Positions 34,688-43,424 of a DNA stretch of 64,000 nt are shown piece by piece. Each line of letters starts with the position of its first letter. Positions within the stretch are counted from its first letter, which is position 1. The DNA is taken from contig NZ_WOFU01000003.1 of the NCBI RefSeq assembly GCF_016879755.1, positions 124,001 to 188,000 on the forward strand, read 5' to 3'. The notes under the pieces were generated by a model. It did not search any database, was not told the DNA's origin, and was given only the letters and a program-made list of their open reading frames with translations. The position numbers and the translations under genes are program-made. This DNA comes from Bacillus sp. B15-48 (GTDB taxonomy: Bacteria > Bacillota > Bacilli > Bacillales > Cytobacillaceae).

Positions 34688-35905
34688 TTATTGTACAGAT
34701 ACAGTTGGTTCTTCCAAAGTTCCGGCTGGACCGAAAAATTCATAGTGAATGTGGTCATCGCTTACTCCCCATTCTTTAAGAGCTCGGAAAATAACTTTCA
34801 TGAACGGAATCGGACCACAGAAATAAAAGTCTGCGTTCTTGTCGTTAATAACGGACTTTAACCAGTCTAAATCGATAAACCCTTCTTTATCATAAACTTT
34901 TTCTATTTTGTCCTGTTCTGTCGGTTCAGAATAAACGACAAAGTTCTTAACCGTAGAATAGTTATTTGCCACTTCGTTAACCTCGTCCTTCATCGCATGT
35001 ACATGACTATTTAGTGCAGCATGAATAAAAGTTACTTCTCGCTCAGGTTGTTGCTCAATAACCGTCTTAAGCATACTTACCATTGGTGTCAACCCGACCC
35101 CACCACTAATGAAAACAACTGGTGTTTCTTTTTCTTCAAATACGAAATCTCCAGCTGGAGCACTGACAGCGAGAATATTTCCTGCTTCAATATTCTTATG
35201 TAAGTAATTAGATACCACTCCCGCGTCCTCTCGCTTTACACTAATCCGATAATAATCTTTTCCAGGAGCATCAGATAAACTATAGTGACGAATATGAGTA
35301 TTTTTTTCTCCTTCAGGTTGCACTTTTACAGTTAAATATTGACCAGCCTTATAGGATGCAATTAAACCACCGTCTTGTGGTTTTAAATAAAATGAAGTGA
35401 TCACATCACTTTCTTTTACTTTTTTATCAACAAGAAAGCCTCTAAAGCCTTCCCAACCACCTGGCTGTTCTTTCGCCTCTTTATACATCTTCTGTTCAAT
35501 TCCAATGAAGGCATCTGCTATTACCCCATAAGCTTCAGCCCATGCTCCAATAATTTCTTCAGTCGCAGCATCCCCTAAAACATCCTTAATAGCTGCAAGC
35601 AAATTTTCACCAACGATCGGATAATGCTCCGGAAGTACTCCTAGAGCTCTATGCTTTTGCCCGATTTGTTTTACCACTGGAAGAATGGACTCTAATTGAT
35701 CAATATTCGCTGCTGCTGCATAAACAGCGTTGGCTAAAGCGGTTTGCTGGCGGCCCTGTCTTTGATTTGCATGATTGAATATATTTAATAACTCTGGGTG
35801 TTTGCTAAACATTAATTGATAGAAGCGTGTAGTAATATCTTTTCCATGTTTCTCCAATACCGGTACAGTACTTTTGATAATTTCGATCGTTTTTTCGTTT
35901 AACAT
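34688..35905 (-). CDS. hmp: Flavohemoglobin, nitric oxide dioxygenase
   Basis: This 405-residue protein converts nitric oxide to nitrate with O2 and NAD(P)H. It has a globin domain (1 to about 135, proximal His in QIGQKHRALGV), an FAD domain (IRHYSLSDAPG) and an NAD domain (VFISGGVGLTPMVSML, YFCGPIPFMK). It is divergent from nsrR with an NsrR-like dyad between them, so induction by nitric oxide is expected. Anaerobic Fnr-linked roles of Hmp are known in B. subtilis. Confidence 0.95.
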   Translation of the reverse strand: MLNEKTIEIIKSTVPVLEKHGKDITTRFYQLMFSKHPELLNIFNHANQRQGRQQTALANAVYAAAANIDQLESILPVVKQIGQKHRALGVLPEHYPIVGENLLAAIKDVLGDAATEEIIGAWAEAYGVIADAFIGIEQKMYKEAKEQPGGWEGFRGFLVDKKVKESDVITSFYLKPQDGGLIASYKAGQYLTVKVQPEGEKNTHIRHYSLSDAPGKDYYRISVKREDAGVVSNYLHKNIEAGNILAVSAPAGDFVFEEKETPVVFISGGVGLTPMVSMLKTVIEQQPEREVTFIHAALNSHVHAMKDEVNEVANNYSTVKNFVVYSEPTEQDKIEKVYDKEGFIDLDWLKSVINDKNADFYFCGPIPFMKVIFRALKEWGVSDDHIHYEFFGPAGTLEEPTVSVQ

Positions 35906-35974
35906 CTTTCTGTCCCCTTTATTTAAAGATTTATTTTATTTACATGTTTAATAATATAACAATAGTGTTAATAA

Positions 35975-35997
35975 AAGATATATTTTGAATACACCTT
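35975..35997. promoter_or_regulatory. NsrR-like operator between hmp and nsrR
   Basis: AAGATATATT, three bases, then AATACACCTT form a 10-bp dyad with two mismatches, in the AT-rich style of NsrR sites of B. subtilis. It lies 70 bp before hmp and about 90 bp before nsrR. Confidence 0.6.
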
Positions 35998-36039
35998 TCA
36001 CAAAATTGTCATAATTATTAGCTGAATAGTGATTACAAA

Positions 36040-36048
36040 TGCTATAAT
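36040..36048 (+). promoter_or_regulatory. Extended -10 promoter of nsrR
   Basis: TGCTATAAT matches the extended -10 consensus perfectly, 37 bp before the nsrR ATG. Confidence 0.55.
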
Positions 36049-36084
36049 AGGGAAAAATCTCAGATTAATGAAGGAGTCATTCTA

Positions 36085-36543
36085 ATGAGGTTAACGAATT
36101 ATACCGATTTTTCCTTGAGAGTTTTAATCTATTTGGCGTTAAAAAGTAAAGACGAGTTGAGCACAATTAAAGAAATTGCTGATTCTTACAAAATATCAAA
36201 AAATCATCTGATGAAAATTATTCATGAACTTGGGCAACTAGGCTATATTGAAACAATTCGTGGTCGAAATGGCGGTATTCGGCTTGCTAAACACCCGGTG
36301 GATATAAATATTGGCGAAGTTGTTTCAAAAACGGAAGAAGATTTCCCAATTGTCGATTGTTTTAGTGAAGGTGGCAATTATTGTGTTATATCTCCTGCCT
36401 GTAAATTAAAACATGTTCTATACGAAGCACTTCAGGAATTTATAAATGTATTAAAAACATACACATTGGAAGATTTAATAATCAATAAAGATGAACTATC
36501 TCAATTATTTCGTGCGGCTAGTAATACAGAGGTCAAGGGTTAG
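36085..36543 (+). CDS. nsrR: Nitric-oxide-sensing repressor NsrR (Rrf2 family)
   Basis: This 152-residue Rrf2-family repressor has an N-terminal winged helix (IKEIADSYKISKNHLMKIIHEL) and three cysteines in a C-x8-C-x5-C spacing near residues 93-108 for an NO-sensitive [4Fe-4S] cluster. The neighbour hmp is its classic target. AAGGAG precedes the ATG. Confidence 0.9.
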   Translation: MRLTNYTDFSLRVLIYLALKSKDELSTIKEIADSYKISKNHLMKIIHELGQLGYIETIRGRNGGIRLAKHPVDINIGEVVSKTEEDFPIVDCFSEGGNYCVISPACKLKHVLYEALQEFINVLKTYTLEDLIINKDELSQLFRAASNTEVKG

Positions 36544-36574
36544 CCTGACTGATTACACTTAGGCTAATTAACGT

Positions 36575-36610
36575 AAAAAAGGCGGCTTATAACTAAGCTG
36601 CCCTTTTTTC
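36575..36610. terminator. Bidirectional terminator between nsrR and the acyl-CoA ligase gene
   Basis: AAAAAAGGCGGCTT and AAGCTGCCCTTTTTT pair around a 5-nt loop with one mismatch, with A-tract and T-tract on each side. Confidence 0.85.
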
Positions 36611-36627
36611 AATTTATATAATTACAT

Positions 36628-38265
36628 TCACCCTACAACTGAAAGGTTTAGTTGGTTTTTTATATCCTCACGGAGGATATATTTTTTAATTTTACATGAT
36701 TCTGTCCGAGGTAGCTGATCCCAAATTTCTATACGCTCTGGAAATTTGTATTTTGCTATATTCATCCTCATGAAGAAATCTTGGACTTCTTCAATTGTTA
36801 AACCTTGCTCACAATCTTTTAAAACGAGATAAGCGCAAGTCTTTTCTCCTAATCTTTTATCGGGCATTCCAACTACGGCCGCTTCAAGGATATTAGGATG
36901 TTGCAGTAAAATACTTTCCACTTCACTGCTACTGATATTTTCTCCACCTCGAATAATGATGTCTTTCTTTCGACCAGAAATACTGATAAAACCATCATCA
37001 TCCATTATGCACAAATCGCCACTATAAAACCAGCCCTCATCATCCAGGGCACGATTCGTAAGCCCAGGCTCTTTTAAATAACCGACAAAAACATTTGGTC
37101 CGCGAGATGCTTCCTCCCCCTGGATGCCAGCAGGTACTTGCTGTCGCAACTCATCAACAATCTTTATTTCCACTCCAGGTAATGGCTTTCCATCTGTATA
37201 AATAAACTTCTCCAATGGATCATTTAAACTTGCAGCTGCATGTGGGACACTTTCTGTAGATCCATATACGCCGATTACCTTGATTCCCATATCCATCGCA
37301 TTTTTCACCATATGTCTTGGAACAGGAGCGCCCCCGCACAAGAAGAAACGAAGGGAAGAGATGTTGTATTCTCTATTCTTTAATGTCCGCATAATATCAT
37401 AAACTAGTGCGGTAGCACCATTTCCACATGTACATTTCTCTCTTTCAATTAACTCAAGGCTTATATCCGGTTTAAATATGTCTTGAAAAACACACTTCGC
37501 TCCTAACAAAATCGTTGCTGTAACACCGTGATGAAAACCTGTAGCGTGGGCAATTGGAGCTGGCATTAATATAACATCTTGATAAGTAAGGTTAAATCTT
37601 GCGGCATACGCTTTTTCACTCGCGATAATGTTGTTGTGTGTTAACATCACACCCTTCGGTAAACCCTCAGTTCCTGATGTAAACAATACTGCTGCTAAAT
37701 CATCCGCACTATACTTGCTGTCTTGAGCTAAGGGAGAATAGGTGTGAAGGATTTGCTCCAAACTAATCCCCACTTCTACTTTAGAGTCTTTTTCTACAAA
37801 AACGATTGCCTCTAAGCTTGGAACATTGGGCATTAAAGAATGTAAAAAACGAGTATAATCATATTTTCTAAATAAGGAAGGAATAAACAAAACCTTTGAT
37901 TCACATTTATTTAAAATATATGTTAATTCTCCCTCACGGAGATTTGGGAGAATGGGGTTTAGAACTGCCCCAACCTTCATACAAGCAACATATATAATGA
38001 CAAATTCAGACCAGCCTGGTAATTGCACCGAAACAAAGTCGCCCGGTTTTACGCCAACTTCTTTTAAATAAGCTGCCGTCTTACCGGCAGCTTCATTTAA
38101 TTCAGCATAGGTATATTGCGAACCTTGAACATCAATCACTGCTATTTTATCAGGGAAACTCAATACAGACATATTCCAATAGTCTGCTAATGTAGCATCT
38201 CCCCAATAACCTTTTTGACGATATTCTCGTTTTCTTGCTTCACTTAATTTAATTCCCAAAGACAT
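36628..38265 (-). CDS. FadK (YdiD)-like acyl-CoA synthetase
   Basis: This 545-residue AMP-forming ligase makes acyl-CoA from an acid, ATP and CoA. The ATP loop LFTSGTEGLPKGV is near residue 192, GVYGSTE near 330, YSGDLC near 415 and GRKKDIIIRGGENIS near 435. The sequence is very close to E. coli FadK in memory (YRQKGYWGDATLADYW, EGEEASRGPNVFVGYL). The usual C-terminal catalytic motif TxSGKI reads TESCKI. It is the last gene of the acd-fixABCX unit, 150 bp behind fixX, matching the place of fadK behind ydiQRST in E. coli. The natural acid substrate is not known. Confidence 0.85.
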   Translation of the reverse strand: MSLGIKLSEARKREYRQKGYWGDATLADYWNMSVLSFPDKIAVIDVQGSQYTYAELNEAAGKTAAYLKEVGVKPGDFVSVQLPGWSEFVIIYVACMKVGAVLNPILPNLREGELTYILNKCESKVLFIPSLFRKYDYTRFLHSLMPNVPSLEAIVFVEKDSKVEVGISLEQILHTYSPLAQDSKYSADDLAAVLFTSGTEGLPKGVMLTHNNIIASEKAYAARFNLTYQDVILMPAPIAHATGFHHGVTATILLGAKCVFQDIFKPDISLELIEREKCTCGNGATALVYDIMRTLKNREYNISSLRFFLCGGAPVPRHMVKNAMDMGIKVIGVYGSTESVPHAAASLNDPLEKFIYTDGKPLPGVEIKIVDELRQQVPAGIQGEEASRGPNVFVGYLKEPGLTNRALDDEGWFYSGDLCIMDDDGFISISGRKKDIIIRGGENISSSEVESILLQHPNILEAAVVGMPDKRLGEKTCAYLVLKDCEQGLTIEEVQDFFMRMNIAKYKFPERIEIWDQLPRTESCKIKKYILREDIKNQLNLSVVG

Positions 38266-38415
38266 GTTCTACACCTCCATGAACAAAGATAAATTTGGTC
38301 GTCTTTGTTCTAGGCAATGATAACAAAATGTGATCAATCACAGCCATTATACCAATCCTTAGCAAATTGACACATTCTTTCTTATTAATATGTCCCAATG
38401 ATCTCAACTGCTTGA

Positions 38416-38712
38416 TTACCCATATCTAAACTCAATTCCAAATGTTCCTTGAGGAAATTCCCATTTTTCAATGATTGTATCCCCACACAGCACACGACAA
38501 GTACCACACTCCAAACATCCAGCATAATCAAATCGATAGCTGCCATCCTCATTGATTACATATAGGTTTGCTGGACAGGCGATGACTAGTTTTTCAAATT
38601 CTTTTCTATATTCTGGGGTTTCTTGCCCCTCTTTTTTCAAAACAATATGAGGGTTCTCTTCATCTACTTCAAACTTATTAACACCAAGTTTTTCTTCAAC
38701 ATTCACACTCAC
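38416..38712 (-). CDS. fixX: Ferredoxin-like protein FixX/YdiT (copy 2)
   Basis: This 98-residue ferredoxin-like protein has a single complete cysteine motif CLECGTCRVLC near residues 69-79 plus an upstream CPANLY, and it ends EKWEFPQGTFGIEFRYG. It partners FixC. The GTG start overlaps the fixC stop (GTGA, 4 bp). The site GGGGG is 10 nt upstream. It belongs to the second fix set in the window. Confidence 0.85.
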   Translation of the reverse strand: MSVNVEEKLGVNKFEVDEENPHIVLKKEGQETPEYRKEFEKLVIACPANLYVINEDGSYRFDYAGCLECGTCRVLCGDTIIEKWEFPQGTFGIEFRYG

Positions 38713-40004
38713 AATGAACGTACCCCCTTTATCCCATCTTTTACAAGATTCATGACCCCAACTTTTTTCAGATGTTTTTTCATTGTTGACATAAGCGGTT
38801 GACTTGGATTGCCATCTATAACAAACATACTTTCCATCATATCTACTGCCATTTGTGGATATTGATTAAAGATTCGTTCATTCTCCATAAAGTGTGGAAA
38901 TTTTTTATATAAATTTAAGTCCTTCATCACGAAACTATTATCTAGTAGCTCTTTATATTTTAATAGTGTTGCTTCACTATAATTCGCTTTTTCTTTCGCA
39001 TATAAAACGGTTTTTGCAGCCGCTTCAGCTGAAGCGATTGCTAGGTCCATTCCCCTTACAGCGTAGCCGATGTTAATACAGAAGCCTGCTGCATCACCGA
39101 TAACTAAAGCTCCGTCACCGACAATTTTAGGAATCATGCTTAATCCTGCTTCCGGAACAACATGACCTGAATACTCGACAATTTTTCCATCTTTAATTAG
39201 TGGTTGTATCAATGGATGGTTTTTAAAATCTTCAAGCATTTGTGGTACTGTTTTTCTTGAGTGTTCTAAATCACTTATCGTACAAACAATTCCTAGTGAA
39301 ATTGTTGATTTATTCGTATAAAGAAAGCCTCCGCCAATACGTCCCGCAGAAGGGCTTCCAGCAAATAACCACGCAGTACCGTCTTCCTCATTCCCCAACT
39401 GGAACCGATCTTCAATTACACTCTGTGGTAAAGAAATCACTTCCTTTGCACCAACTGCTACTTCATGAGGCTTTAACTCACCTCTAAACCCTAATTTTTG
39501 CGCGAGTAGCGAGTTGACCCCATCTGCTATAATGACGACTTCTGCCTCTAGTTCGTCTTCCCCTGCAATGACACCGCATACTTTCCCATCTTTTACAATC
39601 AAGTTTTCCACCAGAATTCCTGATATAATTTGCGCCCCGACTTCTTCAGCCTTTTCCGCTAACCATTGGTCGAACTCACTTCTTATTACGGTGTAAGAAT
39701 CCTTACCTTGAACTCCTAATGATGGAGAGGTATAATCAATCGTAACTGCACTATCTTCCGTCATCATGCTGATTTTTTCATGAACGACTTTTCTCTGGAC
39801 TGGAGCCTCTTTCGCAAAATCAGGCATAATCTTTTCCAAACTATGACTATATATTCTTCCACCTGTCATATTTTTACTTCCAGGATAATTTCCTCTTTCA
39901 ATGAGGAGAATATCTAGGCCTTCTTTTGCTAACATATAACTAGCAGCAAGTCCAGCAACTCCTCCGCCAACAATAATGGCATCAAACTTTTCTGATTCAG
40001 ACAT
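38709..40004 (-). CDS. fixC: FAD-dependent oxidoreductase FixC/YdiS (copy 2)
   Basis: This 431-residue member of the ETF-quinone oxidoreductase family has the FAD motif VGGGVAGLAASYMLAKEG, IADGVNSLLA and GDAAGFCINIGYAVRGMD. It is similar in length and layout to copy 1 at 25.4-26.6 kb but clearly diverged, with GYAVRGMD in place of AIHREGSN. GAGGTG precedes the ATG. It starts 166 bp after fixB, and that gap holds a GC-rich hairpin. Confidence 0.88.
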   Translation of the reverse strand: MSESEKFDAIIVGGGVAGLAASYMLAKEGLDILLIERGNYPGSKNMTGGRIYSHSLEKIMPDFAKEAPVQRKVVHEKISMMTEDSAVTIDYTSPSLGVQGKDSYTVIRSEFDQWLAEKAEEVGAQIISGILVENLIVKDGKVCGVIAGEDELEAEVVIIADGVNSLLAQKLGFRGELKPHEVAVGAKEVISLPQSVIEDRFQLGNEEDGTAWLFAGSPSAGRIGGGFLYTNKSTISLGIVCTISDLEHSRKTVPQMLEDFKNHPLIQPLIKDGKIVEYSGHVVPEAGLSMIPKIVGDGALVIGDAAGFCINIGYAVRGMDLAIASAEAAAKTVLYAKEKANYSEATLLKYKELLDNSFVMKDLNLYKKFPHFMENERIFNQYPQMAVDMMESMFVIDGNPSQPLMSTMKKHLKKVGVMNLVKDGIKGVRSL

Positions 40005-40056
40005 TGAAAAACACCTCGTTTGTCTTTATGATTGGTCATCAACGATGAAAAAATGA

Positions 40057-40091
40057 GGCGCCAATTACTAATTTTCTTATAAAATGGCGCC
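40057..40091 (-). terminator. Hairpin between fixB and fixC (copy 2)
   Basis: The perfect arms GGCGCCA and TGGCGCC enclose a 21-nt AT-rich loop. The minus strand continues TCATTTTTTC. It may partially terminate or stabilise the upstream mRNA, giving more FixAB than FixCX. Confidence 0.5.
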
Positions 40092-40170
40092 CTATTTTTT
40101 ATTTGTTCCTTCTAGTTTCTATTAAACTTAAATTCTCTTAACCAGTTTAAGTTTTAGATCTAATTAGCAT

Positions 40171-41091
40171 TTATTTTACTGCTGATATTAGCTCTGGCAA
40201 TACTTCATTTATATCAGCTACAATATAATAATCGGCTGATTTAAAGATTGGTGCATTCTCGTTTTTATCAATTGCGACAATTGTTTTTGAATCACGAACT
40301 CCATACATATGTTGAATTTGTCCTGAAATACCAGCACCTATATATAAATTAGGCTTTATTACTGCACCAGAGATGCCAATATATCGTTCTTCTGATACCC
40401 AATGAAAATCTTCAGCAACTGGGCGAGTACAACCAATTTCCCCTCCGAGGGTTGTAGCTAGTTCTTCAGCTAGTTTCACATTTTCTGCATTTCCAAACCC
40501 ACGACCAACACCTACAACAACATTAGCATCATTTAGGTTAACAGAAGTTTCTTCTTTTTGCTTTCTTTCTACAATCACTACATTGTTTGGTTCAGTAAGT
40601 TCAATTGTCCGCACAGTACCATTTTCAGGAGTAGCTGCTTTTTCTTTTTCGAATGTCCCTGGCGTCACTGATACTACAACAGATTGACTTGTTTCTAATT
40701 CCGTTTCTGCCAATCCACCATAAATTGTTCTAGTGAATAATTTTGTGTCTCCATCAATTTCTATTGCTTTTGTTTCTGTTATGCAAGGAACATCTAGCAA
40801 TGCCGCTACTTGAGCTGCAACTGTTTTCCCTCTTCTTGTTGCAGCAACAACAATAAGTTCTGGTTGAACTTCTTTTCCTTCACTCGCGATTACCTTTGCA
40901 TATTGTTCCCAAGTCGTATTTTTTGGTAAAGGCAATAAATTAACTGTGCTTGCTCCATATGCAAAACATTCATTTGCAACCGTTGCGTCTCCATTTACAA
41001 ATGCGGTAACTTGATCACCCTTTGAAGCAATTTTTGATAATAATTCATAACCATATTCTGGAGAATCTGCAATTACCCAAATATTTTTCAT
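40171..41091 (-). CDS. fixB: Electron transfer flavoprotein alpha subunit FixB/YdiR (copy 2)
   Basis: This ETF alpha subunit of about 306 residues has VVGVGRGFGNAENVKLAEELA near 205, GAVIKPNLYIGAGISGQIQHMYG near 250 and AIDKNENAPIFKSADY near the end. GGTGG precedes the ATG at 41091. An ATG at 41112 overlaps the fixA stop but has a poorer site. It forms the flavoprotein heterodimer with FixA. Confidence 0.9.
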   Translation of the reverse strand: MKNIWVIADSPEYGYELLSKIASKGDQVTAFVNGDATVANECFAYGASTVNLLPLPKNTTWEQYAKVIASEGKEVQPELIVVAATRRGKTVAAQVAALLDVPCITETKAIEIDGDTKLFTRTIYGGLAETELETSQSVVVSVTPGTFEKEKAATPENGTVRTIELTEPNNVVIVERKQKEETSVNLNDANVVVGVGRGFGNAENVKLAEELATTLGGEIGCTRPVAEDFHWVSEERYIGISGAVIKPNLYIGAGISGQIQHMYGVRDSKTIVAIDKNENAPIFKSADYYIVADINEVLPELISAVK

Positions 41092-41111
41092 CACTTCCAC
41101 CGTCCTTTTCA

Positions 41112-41879
41112 TTAAATATCTTTATTTGCTTTTAATTGTTGAACTAATTTTTCGACAGCTACTTTAACACTCTCACCATCAGCATTCATTCTAATCTGCT
41201 TACGATCCTGAATAGAAGGACCCACTTTTTTAATAGTAATTTTTGATTCAATTTGATCAGGGCTTAAAAGATCTGCAAGTGAAATCGCTTCTGATGGTTT
41301 TTTCTTCGCAGATAAAATTTGCTTCATTCCCGGTATACGTGGTGTATTGATATCAGATAAAACGGTTACAACTGTTGGACTTGAAACTTGAACAATTTCA
41401 TTTCCATCCTCTAATTTACGCTCGGCTGTAAACGTTTCCCCATTTACATTAAACGAAGAGACATAACTAACTAGTTGATAATCTAGAAGTGCAGCTACCC
41501 TAGGTCCAACTTGTTGAGAATACTGATCGCCTGAGCCTTCACCGCAAATGACCAAGTCCACTCCGCCAATTTTCTTAACTGCCTCAACAATTGCTTTAGC
41601 AACAACAGAACTTTCTAGCCCGTCAGCCTCAACATAATAGGCTTTTTCAATTCCTCGTGCCAACACATCAGTTGTAGAAGCTTTTACGTTTTTACCAACG
41701 GTTAGAGATTCAACTGTAAACCCGCTACTTTCTCCTAATGTTACTCCTAATTCAATTGCATTACGGTCGTACTCACTTACCTTTGACTTTACTTTGTCCA
41801 TATTCAATGTTTTAGTAGCTTGATCAACAACGATATCCGCCTCATCTGGAACATACTTATAACAAACCAATGCTTTCAT
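41112..41879 (-). CDS. fixA: Electron transfer flavoprotein beta subunit FixA/YdiQ (copy 2)
   Basis: This 255-residue ETF beta subunit starts MKALVCYKYVPDEADI. It has the DLVICGEGSGDQYSQQVGP nucleotide-binding segment near 118 and TVVTVLSDINTPRIPGM near 177. AGGAGG precedes the ATG, 58 bp behind the acyl-CoA dehydrogenase gene. It is transcribed with it. Confidence 0.9.
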   Translation of the reverse strand: MKALVCYKYVPDEADIVVDQATKTLNMDKVKSKVSEYDRNAIELGVTLGESSGFTVESLTVGKNVKASTTDVLARGIEKAYYVEADGLESSVVAKAIVEAVKKIGGVDLVICGEGSGDQYSQQVGPRVAALLDYQLVSYVSSFNVNGETFTAERKLEDGNEIVQVSSPTVVTVLSDINTPRIPGMKQILSAKKKPSEAISLADLLSPDQIESKITIKKVGPSIQDRKQIRMNADGESVKVAVEKLVQQLKANKDI

Positions 41880-41937
41880 GGGTTATCCTCCTAAAAATCG
41901 TTTTTTATTTAATTAGATCGTTTTTAGCTTGATTCAC

Positions 41938-43032
41938 CTAACTGATTTTTTCATCTGCAATTGCGATTACTAGCGGTTTAGCGACACTATCGATAACGTT
42001 AAGTCCCTTCATATCTCTGAATAATCTCTCGACTCCAAGATCTCTTGTGTAGCCGTATCCACCATGAATTTGAATCGCTTCACGAACGTTATCTTCTCCT
42101 GTTTTAATGGCAAAGTATTTAGCCATTTTAGCGGTTTCAATAAAGGATTCTCCATCATCTTTGCAAGCAGCTGCTTTATATGTTAATAAACGAGCAGCTT
42201 CTATGTTTGTTGTCATTTCGCCAATTTTTTCACGCAAGGCCTCAAATGTAATAACAGGAACTCTAAATTGTTGACGCTCTTTTCCATATGCAATCGCCAT
42301 ATCCATTCCTGCTTCTGAAATCCCAACTGCAATTGTAGCCAAGCTTATATTATGAACATCTTGTACTTCACGAACAATGACTTCAGCCTTGCCTTCTTCG
42401 CCAACTAGGTTTTCAATTGGTACGATTACATTTTCAAGATTCATTGTCGTAGCAACAACTCCATCTAAGCCCATTTTTCGATAAGGGGTTCCGAAGGATA
42501 CTCCTTGAAATTCAGCCTCAACAACGAATGCACTTAAGCCTTTTTCTCCTTTAGCAAAAACAATGTATAAATCATTCTCTCCACCACCAAGCACGAATGT
42601 TTTCGAACCATTTAACACATAACTATCTTGATTTTTCTCTACAGTCGTATCAATAGAAAGTAAGTCCTCGCCAATTCCTTGTTCACTGTATGCATAGGCA
42701 CCAAAGATTTCTCCTTTGCATAACTGCGATAAATATCTATTCTTTAGCTCTAGTGATCCGAATAAGTTAAGTGCATATTCTACTTGAGTACTATTTATAG
42801 CAAATGCAAGTGCAGCGGATGGAGAAACTTTAGCAATTTCTTCTAATGCTAAAATATAGCTTGTGAAATCACCACCTGCGCCTCCCATTTCTTCATCTAA
42901 GAAAATTCCCATAAAATCAATTTCTGCTAAACTTTTTAATATTTCGCCAACAGGCGCTCCAGATTGTTCAGAGATGAATTCTTTTATACTTTGTTGGATC
43001 AATGCTTGTTCTTCTGTTAATTTAAAATCCAT
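41938..43032 (-). CDS. Acyl-CoA dehydrogenase family protein (YdiO position)
   Basis: This 364-residue flavoprotein has the acyl-CoA dehydrogenase fold: MDFKLTEEQ N terminus, a YAYSEQGIGEDL substrate segment near 123, and the C-terminal IQIHGGYGYTRDLGVERLFRDMKG near 320-343. The usual catalytic glutamate motif (YEGTxEI) is replaced by KGLNVIDSVA, so normal alpha-proton abstraction from that position is lost unless another Glu serves. It could reduce an enoyl-CoA or be specialised. It is first in the unit with fixABCX and the CoA ligase, so electrons likely flow between it and FixAB. GAGGG precedes the ATG. Confidence 0.83.
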   Translation of the reverse strand: MDFKLTEEQALIQQSIKEFISEQSGAPVGEILKSLAEIDFMGIFLDEEMGGAGGDFTSYILALEEIAKVSPSAALAFAINSTQVEYALNLFGSLELKNRYLSQLCKGEIFGAYAYSEQGIGEDLLSIDTTVEKNQDSYVLNGSKTFVLGGGENDLYIVFAKGEKGLSAFVVEAEFQGVSFGTPYRKMGLDGVVATTMNLENVIVPIENLVGEEGKAEVIVREVQDVHNISLATIAVGISEAGMDMAIAYGKERQQFRVPVITFEALREKIGEMTTNIEAARLLTYKAAACKDDGESFIETAKMAKYFAIKTGEDNVREAIQIHGGYGYTRDLGVERLFRDMKGLNVIDSVAKPLVIAIADEKIS

Positions 43033-43345
43033 GTTATTACCCTCTTTTCGATCTTTTATAGATTATTGCGTAGCCCCAATTAAGATTTTAAACTCAAACA
43101 AACTTTGTGAAATAACTTACAATTTTAGTATGCAAGAATCTATTTATAATGTCTAATGTGATATTTTTATCAAATTTATAGAAATTATCTATGAGATTTT
43201 AGTTCCCATGAAAAACCCTTACATAACAATAAAAGTAACCATTGCGTTTGATTTTTTAATTTAAATAACCAATAGCAACCATTTGTGAATCTTTCGTTCA
43301 CAAACTAAATTTATCCTATGGTCAAACGAATTTATAAATTACAAT
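43033..43345. promoter_or_regulatory. Upstream region of the acd-fixABCX-ligase unit
   Basis: It holds no gene. A Crp/Fnr-like site TGTGA-AATAAC-TTACA (43106-43121, one mismatch to TGTGA-N6-TCACA) is centred 81 bp before the ATG, and a start point 41.5 bp downstream of it would leave a leader of about 40 nt. A second perfect dyad TTTGTGAA-N7-TTCACAAA lies at 43282-43304, with a wider spacing. Confidence 0.6.
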
Positions 43346-43424
43346 AAAGTAGGGAAACCTTTCACAAGGCTCCCCCCTTATCAAACCGTACGTGCCCTAT
43401 TAAGGCATACGGCTTACCAACGTG

